Counted from the first letter of the stretch, positions 43,301 through 52,496 are shown. The stretch is 64,000 nt of DNA from Humibacter albus DSM 18994 (GCF_000421825.1 NZ_ATXT01000013.1:248001-312000); one strand, 5' to 3'. Notes: a model not told the origin generated them from the sequence alone. Translations and numbers: made by a program.

Positions 43301-43984
43301 ATGACTGCAGAACCCATCGGATTCCCCACCCACCAGCTCAGCGCCTGGCGCCGCTACGGGGCGCGGTGGCGGCGCATCGGTAAAGAGATCGTCGCGATCG
43401 TCCTCCTCTTCTTCACCGCTGTGATCGGGTTCTCGGTGTGCTTGGCACTGGTGCCTGCCGGCATCGGACTGCTCCCGCTCTTCCCCGTTGGAGTCTTCCT
43501 ACTCGCGGCCGGCCTGTGCGTCGCCCTGGCGACCGGAGCCGCCGACCTGCGTTTGCTCGAATGGGTCGGGCTGCCGCGCATTCAGCGCTCCGTCCGGTCG
43601 AGTCGCCCAGGCTTCGCAGGCTGGTTGCGCTCGACCCTCGGCAGTGCGCGGAATTGGGCGATGGTCGGATACGTCGTCCTGCCGCAGTTCGCGCTTGCGG
43701 CCGTTTCGTTCATCGTGCTGACGACGCTGATCGGTATTGGGGCGGGTGGCGTGAGCTGGACGTTCTGGCGTTCGAGCGTGCACGGCGGCAACGTCGGTCT
43801 CGAGTGGCTTCTCCACCGCTGGCCGGGTGCGGACCAGCCGGCTCTCGAAGGCATCATCTATGTCATGCTCGGTCTGGCGTTCCTCGCGGTGCTGCCATAC
43901 GTGACCCGCGGGCTGCTGTGGGCTCAGTGGCAGCTCGCGCGGACAATGCTCGGCGACTCGCAGCGTCGAGCCGACGCACACTGA
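43301..43984 (+). CDS. Stand-alone sensor-domain membrane protein
   Basis: A 227-residue membrane protein resembling the putative sensor domain (PF13796 type) found N-terminal to actinobacterial NarL-type kinases: GIGLLPLFPVGVFLLAAGL and LPYVTRGLLWAQWQLARTML are typical. Here it has no kinase part. Four membrane segments are visible. It follows the CPBP gene by 29 bases and the TCS at 40.5-42.3 kb, so it may form a split sensor with that kinase, whose own N-terminus is a different membrane region. Confidence 0.65.
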   Translation: MTAEPIGFPTHQLSAWRRYGARWRRIGKEIVAIVLLFFTAVIGFSVCLALVPAGIGLLPLFPVGVFLLAAGLCVALATGAADLRLLEWVGLPRIQRSVRSSRPGFAGWLRSTLGSARNWAMVGYVVLPQFALAAVSFIVLTTLIGIGAGGVSWTFWRSSVHGGNVGLEWLLHRWPGADQPALEGIIYVMLGLAFLAVLPYVTRGLLWAQWQLARTMLGDSQRRADAH

Positions 43985-44133
43985 GTCTCGTTCGTGGGAA
44001 ATCGCCACGATTCCTCTTAGTGCAGGGTTGCTGGTGAAGGCACGTTGCGAGGGCATTCACACTGGCGCGCATGCCTGACGAGTGGTTCCGCAAATCCGTG
44101 GAATGTGCGGGCCAGGAGAGAAATCCGCGGTGC

Positions 44134-44149
44134 TAATCTCATAATTGTG
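44134..44149 (+). promoter_or_regulatory. -10 box with likely leaderless start
   Basis: TAATCT (44134-44139) lies seven bases before the GTG start of the HTH-TOBE gene, so transcription would begin at or next to the start codon. No ribosome site precedes it. Leaderless mRNAs are common in actinobacteria. Confidence 0.4.
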
Positions 44150-44554
44150 ACGCGTTTTCGGATTTCCGATGCGGCCCGGCTTCTGGCGGTGAGCGACGAT
44201 TCAGTGCGCCGATGGATCAGCCAGGGCCGGCTCCCGGCCGTCGATGGCCACGGACCGCAACTGATCGAGGGCGCCGATCTCGCCGCGCTCGCACTCGAAC
44301 TCGGGTCGGGTTCGGCGCCGGAGAGCGGACGGCCGCTCTCGCCGACATCCGCTCGCAACCGGTTCCCGGGAATCGTCACCGCGGTGAAGAAGGACACGGT
44401 CATGGCACAGGTCGACGTGCAGGCCGGGCCGTTCCGGATCGTCTCGCTGATCAGCGCAGAGGCGGCCGATCAGCTCGGGTTGGAGGTCGGTGTCGAGACC
44501 GTCGCGACCGTGAAAGCGACGAACGTGGTCCTGCAGACACCGGGATCGCGGTGA
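44147..44554 (+). CDS. HTH-TOBE molybdate-responsive regulator/binding protein
   Basis: A 135-residue protein with a MerR/excisionase-like helix-turn-helix (FRISDAARLLAVSDDSVRRW) followed by a TOBE (Mop) domain: GIVTAVKKDTVMAQVDVQAG and VETVATVKATNVVLQ. By family it binds molybdate or tungstate oxyanions. The GTG start at 44147 is probably leaderless. It precedes the ModA/WtpA-like and fused ModBC genes and likely regulates them. Confidence 0.85.
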   Translation: MTRFRISDAARLLAVSDDSVRRWISQGRLPAVDGHGPQLIEGADLAALALELGSGSAPESGRPLSPTSARNRFPGIVTAVKKDTVMAQVDVQAGPFRIVSLISAEAADQLGLEVGVETVATVKATNVVLQTPGSR

Positions 44555-44573
44555 GGCTGAGGGTGCCGCGAAC

Positions 44574-45524
44574 ATGTATCGGGCAGTGAGAAGGAACGGC
44601 AGAGTGCGGCGCAGCCTCGGCGCGGTGGCGCTCCTGGCCGGCGTGGCTTTCGCGATCGCGGGGTGCAGTTCGTCGGCCTCGGCTGGACCGGCGAGCTCGG
44701 CGACGAAGGCGGCGAAAGGGACGACCGCGTCGATTCCGCACGGGTCCGGCGATGTGAACGTGCTCTACGCCGGGTCGCTCGTGAGCCTCATGGAGAACCA
44801 GGTCAGCCCCGCGTTCCACGACGCGACCGGCTACACCTTCAAAGGCTATGGGGCCGGCTCCCAGGCACTCGCCGCCGACATCAAGGGCAAGGTGAAGCAG
44901 GCGGACGTGTTCATCAGCGCGAGCCCGACCGTCAACGCCGGCCTCGAGGGCTCGAGCAACGGCGACTGGGTTTCGTGGTACGCGACCTTCGCGAACTCAC
45001 CACTGGTCATCGGGTACAACCCGAACAGCTCCTTCGTCAAGCAACTGAAGAGCAAGCCCTGGTACGACGTGGTCACAGAATCCGGGTTCAAGCTCGGCAG
45101 CACAGACCCGCAGACCGACCCGAAGGGTGCGCTTGCGGCACACGCGCTCAAAGATCAAGGGACGAAGCAGGGCGATTCGGCGCTGACCGCGCTGGCGACA
45201 TCCAATCCGAACATCCAGACGGAGGAGTCGATGGTCGGACAGCTGCAGGCGGGTCAGCTGGATGCCGGGTTCTTCTACGCCAGCGAGGCGAAGGCGGCGA
45301 ACATCCCGACCGTGCCGCTGAAGGGCGAGTCGCTCAAGGCGGTGTACACGATCACCGTGGTGAACAACGCGCCGGATGCCGCGGGTGCGGCCGCCTTCGT
45401 CGCCTACCTTCTCGGCAAGGGCGGCCAGGGCATCCTGAAGAAGAACGCCTACGACCTGACGACACCGCCCGAGGTCTCGGGAAGCGGCGTGCCGAAGACG
45501 CTGAAGAACGTGCTCGGTCGGTAG
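44574..45524 (+). CDS. Molybdate/tungstate-binding lipoprotein (ModA/WtpA-like)
   Basis: A 316-residue binding protein. The lipobox is AIAGC (about residues 26-30). The mature part has VLYAGSLVSLMENQVSPAFH and KGYGAGSQALAADI with ADVFISASP, the signature of WtpA-type oxyanion-binding proteins. It captures molybdate or tungstate outside the membrane. The fused permease-ATPase gene starts 6 bases later. Confidence 0.88.
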   Translation: MYRAVRRNGRVRRSLGAVALLAGVAFAIAGCSSSASAGPASSATKAAKGTTASIPHGSGDVNVLYAGSLVSLMENQVSPAFHDATGYTFKGYGAGSQALAADIKGKVKQADVFISASPTVNAGLEGSSNGDWVSWYATFANSPLVIGYNPNSSFVKQLKSKPWYDVVTESGFKLGSTDPQTDPKGALAAHALKDQGTKQGDSALTALATSNPNIQTEESMVGQLQAGQLDAGFFYASEAKAANIPTVPLKGESLKAVYTITVVNNAPDAAGAAAFVAYLLGKGGQGILKKNAYDLTTPPEVSGSGVPKTLKNVLGR

Positions 45525-45530
45525 GACGAG

Positions 45531-47477
45531 ATGGATGCCCGCGCGATGAACAGAGGAGTGCGCAGCCCGCTCGGATGGCTGGGCGGGCTCTTGGCGCTCT
45601 TTCTCTTCATCCCGATCGTCGCGTTCATTCTCAGGCTGGCGACCTCCACGGATCGCGGCTTCACGGCGCCGGGGCTGTGGGGCGCCCTCGGCACATCGCT
45701 TCTCAGCGCCACGATCTCGACCTGCATCATCGCGCTGCTCGGGATTCCGCTCGCCTACGTGCTGGCGCGGTCGAGAGGGAGGTTCGCGGCCGCAGTCGGC
45801 GTCGCGGTTCAGCTGCCGCTGGCGCTCCCTCCTGTGATGAGCGGCATCGTGCTCATCTACGTCGTCGGCCCGTACACGTTCCTCGGGCAGCTCTTCGACG
45901 GCAAACTGACCGGCACGCTCACCGGCATCGTGATCGCGCAAACCTTCGTGGCGAGCCCGTTCCTCGTGATCTCGGCGCGCAGCGCGTTCCGGGCCATGGA
46001 TCCGGCGTTGGACGAGCTGGCAGCCAGCCTCGGTCATCCGCCGCTGGCACGGTTCTGGAAGGTCGCCGTCCCCGTGGCGGCCGAAGGCATCAAAGCCGGG
46101 CTCCTGATGGCCTGGCTGCGCGCGCTCGGCGAGTACGGCGCCACGGTGCTGCTGGCGTACCACCCGTACTCGCTGCCGGTCTTCACGTATGTGCAGTTCT
46201 CGGGCATCGGCATCCCGAACACGCAGGCTCCGACCGCGCTCGCGCTGCTGATCGCCGCCGCCGGCGTGGCCGTCGGGTATCTGCGGATGCCCCGTCGTCG
46301 GCACCGCAGTCCGTCGTACGTCGAGCCACGGCCACCACAGCGGACGTCGCCCGTGAAGCCGGCGTTCGACCTCGACATGCACGTCGGCAGCTTCCACCTG
46401 ACGCTGGCGCATCGCGCGCGCAGCCCGTGGCTGGCGGTTCTCGGCCGATCCGGTTCCGGAAAGTCGATGACGCTGCGGGCGCTCGCCGGGGTGATGCCGT
46501 CTTCAGCGGGAGCGGTGCGATACGACGGGGACGACGGCGCGCATCCTCGTATCGGGTACGTGCCGCAGGGCGGCGTGCTGTTCCCACGCCGGACCGTGTG
46601 GGAGCAGGTGACGTTCGGCGTCGACTCCGACCCGCACATCGCCCGGTGGTGGTTGGACACGCTGCAGCTGACCGGACTCGAGAACCGCATGCCCGAACAG
46701 CTCTCCGGAGGTCAGCGTCAGCGGGTGGCGCTCGCCCAGGCGCTCAGCCGCTCGCCCGATCTGGTGCTGCTCGACGAGCCGTTCTCGGCGCTGGACGCCC
46801 CGGTGCGCGAGGAACTGCGCATGGAACTGCGGCGGCTGCAGCACGAAGACGCGCTCTCGACCGTGCTCGTCACGCACGATCCAGAGGAGGCGGCACTGCT
46901 GGCGGACGAGATCATCGTCATCGACGACGGCGCCGTGCTGCAGGCCGGAGCGCGTCGGGATGTCTACCACCGGCCGTCCACACCGCACGTCGCGAGGCTG
47001 CTCGGCATCCACAACCTGAAAGACGGGGTGATCGTCGACGCGACGAGGCTGCGGGCGGGTGGGGTGCGCATCACGATTCCGCACACCGCGCTGCCCGAGG
47101 GCGCCCCGGTGCAGTGGTGCATCAGGCCCGAGGATGTCGTCGTGAGCGAGGACGTCCTCGCGAGCGGAGGCGGCGACCGAGAGATGGGCGGCGACCGCGT
47201 ACTCGGCGTGCTCGACGCCGACCGCATGATCGGCGCCGGCCCGGACAGCCCCGTCGGGACGGTTCCGGCCACCGTCACGGACGTGGCCGACCTCGGCACG
47301 TTCACGATGACGACGGTCGAGCTCGACGGCGGACCGGAACTCCGCGTGCGCAGCACCAGGGCACCCGAGTTGAGGCAGGGCGATGGATGCAGGCTCGAGC
47401 TGCCGCCGTCGAAGGTGATGGTGTGGGCGGCGGCGACGCAGGCAGCAGAATCGGACGTCGAGCCCCGCGTCTCTTGA
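45531..47477 (+). CDS. Fused molybdate ABC permease-ATPase (ModB-ModC)
   Basis: A 648-residue protein. The first 250 residues are a permease with an EAA-type loop (ELAASLGHPPLARFW); after a Pro/Arg-rich linker comes the ATPase with Walker A GRSGSGKS (residues 305-312), signature LSGGQRQR (near 391), Walker B LVLLDEP (near 412) and H-loop VTHD (near 447). The C-terminus (about 500-640) is a TOBE-like domain. The usual separate ModB and ModC are thus one chain. With the lipoprotein it imports molybdate or tungstate, possibly for the molybdopterin enzyme at 20 kb. Confidence 0.9.
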   Translation: MDARAMNRGVRSPLGWLGGLLALFLFIPIVAFILRLATSTDRGFTAPGLWGALGTSLLSATISTCIIALLGIPLAYVLARSRGRFAAAVGVAVQLPLALPPVMSGIVLIYVVGPYTFLGQLFDGKLTGTLTGIVIAQTFVASPFLVISARSAFRAMDPALDELAASLGHPPLARFWKVAVPVAAEGIKAGLLMAWLRALGEYGATVLLAYHPYSLPVFTYVQFSGIGIPNTQAPTALALLIAAAGVAVGYLRMPRRRHRSPSYVEPRPPQRTSPVKPAFDLDMHVGSFHLTLAHRARSPWLAVLGRSGSGKSMTLRALAGVMPSSAGAVRYDGDDGAHPRIGYVPQGGVLFPRRTVWEQVTFGVDSDPHIARWWLDTLQLTGLENRMPEQLSGGQRQRVALAQALSRSPDLVLLDEPFSALDAPVREELRMELRRLQHEDALSTVLVTHDPEEAALLADEIIVIDDGAVLQAGARRDVYHRPSTPHVARLLGIHNLKDGVIVDATRLRAGGVRITIPHTALPEGAPVQWCIRPEDVVVSEDVLASGGGDREMGGDRVLGVLDADRMIGAGPDSPVGTVPATVTDVADLGTFTMTTVELDGGPELRVRSTRAPELRQGDGCRLELPPSKVMVWAAATQAAESDVEPRVS

Positions 47478-47543
47478 GGGGCTGAGCTCCGCCGGGAACA
47501 CGAGCCCGCGCACTCCAGCGGAGCCTCACCTCATGATCATCGA

Positions 47544-47572
47544 TTGCATCGGCACGCAACATGCGCTATTAA
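47544..47572 (+). promoter_or_regulatory. Sigma70-type promoter of the secreted multimodular protein
   Basis: TTGCAT (47544-47549) and TATTAA (47567-47572) are separated by exactly 17 bases, 58 bases before the start of the next gene. The -10 runs into the AT palindrome TTAATTAA, which may also be an operator. Confidence 0.5.
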
Positions 47573-47629
47573 TTAACGCGGATTCTGAATAAATCTGGTG
47601 CAGTCGAGTGCTCGAGGGAGAGTGATCGG

Positions 47630-50600
47630 ATGAAGGGCCTCATCGTGGCCATCGTGATCGGCGTTCTTGGTGTGGGGGTGCTGACCACCCCGGCTGACGG
47701 CGAGCCCGTTCGGCACGATACGACGCGAACAGCGTCCTCGAGTTCCTCGGCTGCATCCGGTCATGAGCGGACCGTCACGTTCACGGACACGCATGACGTG
47801 TTGCACGGGAACCCGTACACGGGCGTCGCGTTCGATATCAACAGCCCGCAGACATCCACCAGCACGGGATACACGTTCACGACGGATCCGGCCATCACCG
47901 CCTTCATCGACGGGCGCAAAAGAATCCCGGCCGACGCGGACATCGTGCGCGTGCAGATCTCATGGTCCGACTTCGAGCCGGGACCGAACAGGTTCTCCTG
48001 GCATCGGTTCGACAGGTTCATGAAGCGGATCAATCAGCAGGGCAAGACCGCCGAGGTGCAACTGCTGATGTCGGAGGCACCGGACGTAAAGAACGATTCG
48101 GGGGTCTTCCCCTACCAGTACCCGCCGGCGTGGTTGTTCGATGTGGACAAGGCGCCCTACCGACTCGCCCAGTACAACGGGCAGTACTACTCGAAGCAGC
48201 CGCTCTACTACAGCCCTATCTACCTGAACGCGCTGTCGAAGGCCGTGCATGCGTTCGCGAAGCATTACGACGGCAACCGCGGGGTCGCCTGGGTCGACCT
48301 GCGCGCCTTCTCGCTCTTCGGGGAATGGTCCGGATGGAACGATGCCCTGAACTTCCCGTGGCCGGACGACGCGACGCGCACCGCGACGCTCCACAAGATC
48401 CTGCACATCTACAGCAGCGCCTTCCGCAAGACGATGGTGATGATGGAGAACCCGGGCGCGAACGTCGACCCGAACGACCCGGATGCCGACACGCAGGCGA
48501 AGCGGTTCACGGCCTACGGGTACGACGTCGCTGCGGCGAACAAGAACTGGGGATTCCGTTCGGACACCGTGAACAGCGCCTTCCCGTGGATGCAGTACGA
48601 CACGAGCGGCGAGAGCTCGTACATCAATCGGCTCGAGCGACGAGATCACATCCAGGTCTCCGAGGGGTCGAGCTGGAACAGCAGCATCATGATCAACAAC
48701 CCACGGCTCGTGGTGAAGAACGCGATCGAGGCCTATCACTCGAATCTTCAGGGGATCAACAACACGAGCTTCATCGACTGGGATGCGATGAAGAAGGCGT
48801 ACGGGGAATGGTTCACCACCCTCGCCCGCTACTCCGGCTACCGGTTCCTCATGCAGAAGGCCACCTACACGGACCACGTGAAGCCGGGCGGAAAGCTGAA
48901 TCTCGCGCAGACCTGGACGAACAACGGCGCAGGCTTCAGTCCGAAGAAGTACCCGCTCAAGGTGTACCTGCTCGATGCGAAGAGCGGTCGCGTCGTGTGG
49001 AGCGGGACCGATTCCTCCGTGGATGAGACCACCTGGTTCAAAGGCGATGCCGACCAGATGCGATCGTCCTTCACGCTTCCGCGCAACCTGCGACCCGGCG
49101 ATTACACGTTGGCCGTGGCGATGGCCGACTCACACGGGAAACCGCGCATCGAACTGGCCATGCCGAACGGGAAGGGCAAGGTCTACCCGGTCGGGCCGGT
49201 CACGGTGGCCTCTTCCGCGCCGGCCGAGAAAGCGCAACCGGCGCAGGCTCAGTTCCGGGTCGAGAACGAGGATTACACGGCGGCGCAGGGCGCCTACGGC
49301 GTCGAGCCGCCGGCCGAAGGCGGTTTCGGCGCGCTCTATATGGGGAATGCGGGTGACTGGGCCGAATACGACAACGTGACGGTGCCGACGACCGGCACCT
49401 ATCGTGCCGAGTTCCGCGTCTCCGCGTCCGAGGGCGATCACTTCCGCGTCCTGGTGGACGGAGAAGACACCACGGGTTCGATCGGCACACCCGACACCGG
49501 CGGATACAACGTGTACAGCACGATCGAGCGCGAGATCCCGCTGACCGCGGGCCGACACAGGATCCGCATCGTGCGCGACGACGGCAACTGGTTCTTCATG
49601 AACTGGATGCGCTTCACCCTCGCGAATCCCGACGAGTTCACGATCCAGGCAGAGTCGGCGACGGCGCAGAGCGGCACGTGGCTGAACGCGCTCGACGACG
49701 TGGATGACGACGGCACGCCGGGTGTCTCCGTGATCGACTCGGGAGACTGGCTGAGCTACAGCGGCGTCGAGGTCGCCCGGAGCGCGACGTACCTCATGCA
49801 GTTCCGCTACTCGACGACCAACGAGGATCCGCTCTCGTTCCGTCTCGAAGTGGACGGCAAGGATGCCACCGGCCCGCTGTCGCTCGACCCGACCGGCGGC
49901 GTGAAGACCATGAAGACGGCGAACTTCTTCGTCCCGCTCGAAGCGGGTGCGCACACGTTCAAGGTGGTCTGGATCACGGCGGACTCGAACATCGTCTGGA
50001 ACTGGATGCGATTCGACCGGCAGGGTGAATACCACGCGACCATCGCTGCGGACGACTACAACATGCAGTGGAATCTCGCCAAGGAGTACAGCTGGGACGG
50101 TCCCGACACCGGTGTTGTCAGCACCGTATCCCACGATGACGGCAAGAAGGTCACGGCGATCGGGAGCATCGATCAGCAGGATTACCTGCGGTACGAGAAC
50201 ATCGATTTCCCGTACACCGGGTACTACAAGCTCGATCTGCGCGTCGCCTCCGATGAGGCGCAGCAGCTGCAGTTCGATGTCGACGGCGATGCCACCACGA
50301 TCACCGTGCCCGACACGGGCGGTGACGGGCACTTCCAGGATGTCTCCACCTGGGTGGAGATGACGGCAGGCATCCACAATCTGCGCTTCATCGGAGAGAG
50401 CGTGAGGAGCGGAACCGGCGTGCTGTTCGAGAAGTTCGGCCTCACCGCGACGACCGACGTGCTGAAGGCCGTCAGTGCCTCGGGGCCGACGTCGATGGAT
50501 GTCGGTGACACGGGAACGCTGACGGCGACGGCCATCAGCATGGACGGCTCGCACAAGACGGTGACCGACGGTGTCACGTACTCGTCGTCTGACACCTCCG

Positions 50601-51115
50601 TCGCGACGGTGGCGGCCGACGGAACCGTGACGGCGAAGGGCTGGGGGACAGCGACGCTCTCCGTGGTGTTGGACGGCCTGACCTCGAGCGTCACGGTCAC
50701 GGTCACCGATCCCAGTGTGACGTTGACCACCGTCGACGACACGGATCCGGGGATCACGTACTCCGGCAGCTGGGGCACCGACGGACCTCGCGGGTTCGGG
50801 GACTTCGATGACGGCGTTCACTACTCCACGGTGGCGGGGGACTACGCCGAGTACACGTTCACCGGGACGGGCATCGCCTTCCTCACCGAGAAGTACAGCG
50901 ACATGGGGAGCGTGGACATCGCGATCGACGGGGTCAAGCAGAGCACGGTGAACTGCTACGCCTCGCTCCGGATGGCGCAGCAGCCGGTGTTCGTCATCCG
51001 CGACCTGGCACCCGGCACGCACACCGTCCGCGTGACGAACGATGACACGTACGCGAGCGATGGCCGGATCGCGATCGTGGATGCCTTCGTCGTGCAGCAG
51101 CCGAAGATGTCCTGA
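47630..51115 (+). CDS. Secreted multimodular glycan-active protein (DUF4832-like with CBM and Big2 modules)
   Basis: A 1161-residue exported protein with signal peptide MKGLIVAIVIGVLGVGVLTT. Residues about 50-400 resemble a TIM-barrel hydrolase of the DUF4832/GH42-like type (VRVQISWSDFEPGPNRFSWH and SLFGEWSGW). A beta-sandwich follows (about 420-530), then three CBM6-like modules (openings FRVENEDYTAA, FTIQAESATAQ, ATIAADDYNMQ; with YxxVxxxxxGxY patterns), a Big2-type Ig domain (SMDVGDTGTLTAT to SSVTVTV, about 955-1030) and a C-terminal jelly roll. It probably acts on plant or cell-wall polysaccharide. No wall anchor is seen. Specificity unknown. Confidence 0.7.
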   Translation: MKGLIVAIVIGVLGVGVLTTPADGEPVRHDTTRTASSSSSAASGHERTVTFTDTHDVLHGNPYTGVAFDINSPQTSTSTGYTFTTDPAITAFIDGRKRIPADADIVRVQISWSDFEPGPNRFSWHRFDRFMKRINQQGKTAEVQLLMSEAPDVKNDSGVFPYQYPPAWLFDVDKAPYRLAQYNGQYYSKQPLYYSPIYLNALSKAVHAFAKHYDGNRGVAWVDLRAFSLFGEWSGWNDALNFPWPDDATRTATLHKILHIYSSAFRKTMVMMENPGANVDPNDPDADTQAKRFTAYGYDVAAANKNWGFRSDTVNSAFPWMQYDTSGESSYINRLERRDHIQVSEGSSWNSSIMINNPRLVVKNAIEAYHSNLQGINNTSFIDWDAMKKAYGEWFTTLARYSGYRFLMQKATYTDHVKPGGKLNLAQTWTNNGAGFSPKKYPLKVYLLDAKSGRVVWSGTDSSVDETTWFKGDADQMRSSFTLPRNLRPGDYTLAVAMADSHGKPRIELAMPNGKGKVYPVGPVTVASSAPAEKAQPAQAQFRVENEDYTAAQGAYGVEPPAEGGFGALYMGNAGDWAEYDNVTVPTTGTYRAEFRVSASEGDHFRVLVDGEDTTGSIGTPDTGGYNVYSTIEREIPLTAGRHRIRIVRDDGNWFFMNWMRFTLANPDEFTIQAESATAQSGTWLNALDDVDDDGTPGVSVIDSGDWLSYSGVEVARSATYLMQFRYSTTNEDPLSFRLEVDGKDATGPLSLDPTGGVKTMKTANFFVPLEAGAHTFKVVWITADSNIVWNWMRFDRQGEYHATIAADDYNMQWNLAKEYSWDGPDTGVVSTVSHDDGKKVTAIGSIDQQDYLRYENIDFPYTGYYKLDLRVASDEAQQLQFDVDGDATTITVPDTGGDGHFQDVSTWVEMTAGIHNLRFIGESVRSGTGVLFEKFGLTATTDVLKAVSASGPTSMDVGDTGTLTATAISMDGSHKTVTDGVTYSSSDTSVATVAADGTVTAKGWGTATLSVVLDGLTSSVTVTVTDPSVTLTTVDDTDPGITYSGSWGTDGPRGFGDFDDGVHYSTVAGDYAEYTFTGTGIAFLTEKYSDMGSVDIAIDGVKQSTVNCYASLRMAQQPVFVIRDLAPGTHTVRVTNDDTYASDGRIAIVDAFVVQQPKMS

Positions 51116-51126
51116 CGGGGGATGAG

Positions 51127-51168
51127 AGCGCCCGCCCGCTCGAGACATCCTCCGGACGGGCGGGCGCT
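51127..51168. terminator. Terminator hairpin between convergent genes
   Basis: AGCGCCCGCCCG (51127-51138) and CGGGCGGGCGCT (51157-51168) make a perfect 12-bp G/C-rich stem with an 18-base loop, 12 bases after the multimodular protein's stop and before the convergent ROK gene. Probably bidirectional. Confidence 0.75.
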
Positions 51169-51207
51169 GGTGTCTGTGCCGTGACGGTGTCGGTGCCGCG
51201 ATGAGTT

Positions 51208-51241
51208 GTTCTGCGCCGTGGTCAGTTCTGCGCCGTGGTCA
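51208..51241. repeat. 17-bp tandem duplication at the ROK gene end
   Basis: GTTCTGCGCCGTGGTCA occurs twice in direct tandem (51208-51224, 51225-51241). The second copy contains the ROK stop codon. A partial third match follows inside the coding region. Confidence 0.8.
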
Positions 51242-52447
51242 GCCCTGCGCGGACGGCCACCTCGACGGGTGGATGTCCGCCTGCGGAAGGCTCGTGCCGC
51301 TCGCAGCCGCCGCGTGGAGTAACTCCTGCACCGTCGTCGCGGCGTATCCGACCGCGCCCGTGATCGACGCACGCTCGCGCAGTGTCGACGGCAGGATCGG
51401 CGGCGCCGGCCGCGCGATGCACAATGCCTCCACGCGGGTGCGCAGCGGGTCGAGGAACACGTCGCCCGCCCGCACGTTCCCGCCGCCGACCACGACGATC
51501 TCCGGGTCCACTGTCATGACCAGGGCGGCGACGCCGATGGCCAGATCCTCGCTGAAACGGCGTACGGCGGCCAGGGCGGAGGCGCTGCCCTTGCTCGCGG
51601 CCTCGAAGACCGATTCGCGGTCCACGACCGTGCCGTTCTCGAGAACGACCGCGTGCAGATGCTTCTGCGCCGTCTCCCAGCCCACTTCGTGGATCGCGCC
51701 GATCTCACCGGCGGCCCCGTTCGACCCGCGGAAAAGCGAGCCGTTGATGACGAGCCCGCTCCCGGTCCGGTTGCCGGAGTGGATGTAGACCAGGTCCGAG
51801 ACGTCGGACGCGCTGCCCCTCCACGCCTCGGCGAACGCCGCCATGTTGGAGTCGTTCTCCACGACGATCCGGCAATCGAAATGCGCGCCCAGCACCTCTT
51901 TGACGTTGACGCCGGACCAACCCTCGGGGCCGCGGGTGATGACATCGTTGTAGACGACGGCGGGAATCGCGACACCGATCGCCCAGACCGATGACCGCTC
52001 GCGCTTGGCCTTCTTCAGGAGGCGGTCCGCCAGCTTCACCGCGGAGGACAGCACGTCGAGAGGGCCGTCTTGCTCCGTTGCCGGGGTGTCGGCGGAGGCG
52101 AAGACCTCCCCGTTCAGGTCAGCGAGCTCGGCGCGCACCGTGTGGCGGCCGATGTCGACGCCCAGCACGACCGCCGCTTCCGCTCTGAATCGGTAGCGCG
52201 TGGCAGGGCGCCCCGCGCCCACCGGTGCGAGCGGATCGACGGCGACGACCCAGCCCAGCTCGACGAGCTGTGCGATGAGGGAGTCGGTCGACGTCTTCGA
52301 GAGGCCGGTGACCTTCGCCGTCGCCGGGATCGTGAGAGCTTGTTCCCGGATCGCTTCGATGACGGCGAGCGTGTTCAGCCGACGCAATCGAGACTGATCA
52401 CCCGCGTTGTGCAGCAGGGTCTGCCCGCGATCGAGGAGGACGTTCAT
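51239..52447 (-). CDS. ROK family transcriptional regulator
   Basis: A 402-residue ROK repressor: an N-terminal winged helix (TIPATAKVTGLSKTSTDSLI) and a sugar-kinase-like domain with VLGVDIGRHTVRAEL and GAAGEIGAIH. The usual zinc-binding cysteine cluster (CxCGxxGC) after the GHE-type His is absent here, so it is a degenerate kinase used as a sensor. It is divergent from an ABC/dehydrogenase/fucosidase operon and probably controls it. Confidence 0.85.
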   Translation of the reverse strand: MNVLLDRGQTLLHNAGDQSRLRRLNTLAVIEAIREQALTIPATAKVTGLSKTSTDSLIAQLVELGWVVAVDPLAPVGAGRPATRYRFRAEAAVVLGVDIGRHTVRAELADLNGEVFASADTPATEQDGPLDVLSSAVKLADRLLKKAKRERSSVWAIGVAIPAVVYNDVITRGPEGWSGVNVKEVLGAHFDCRIVVENDSNMAAFAEAWRGSASDVSDLVYIHSGNRTGSGLVINGSLFRGSNGAAGEIGAIHEVGWETAQKHLHAVVLENGTVVDRESVFEAASKGSASALAAVRRFSEDLAIGVAALVMTVDPEIVVVGGGNVRAGDVFLDPLRTRVEALCIARPAPPILPSTLRERASITGAVGYAATTVQELLHAAAASGTSLPQADIHPSRWPSAQG

Positions 52448-52476
52448 GGGTTCACCCTATCGAGATGGAATTAAAA

Positions 52477-52496
52477 CAGAAACTGTGTATATAATC
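52477..52496 (+). promoter_or_regulatory. Operator and -10 box of the fucoside-type operon
   Basis: The palindrome ACAGAAACTGT (52477-52487) lies directly upstream of a consensus TATAAT (52491-52496), where a bound repressor would block RNA polymerase. The ROK protein divergently encoded next to it is the likely binder. The -35 is not clear. Confidence 0.55.

Noticed and set aside
44663-47485. A 940-codon open frame covering both molybdate genes in another frame
   Set aside because: It is rich in Arg, Gly and Pro without any domain, and lies over genes with clear motifs; a high-GC shadow.
49130-51148. A 672-codon antisense open frame under the secreted multimodular gene
   Set aside because: No start context, no domain; the sense frame has signal peptide, modules and promoter.
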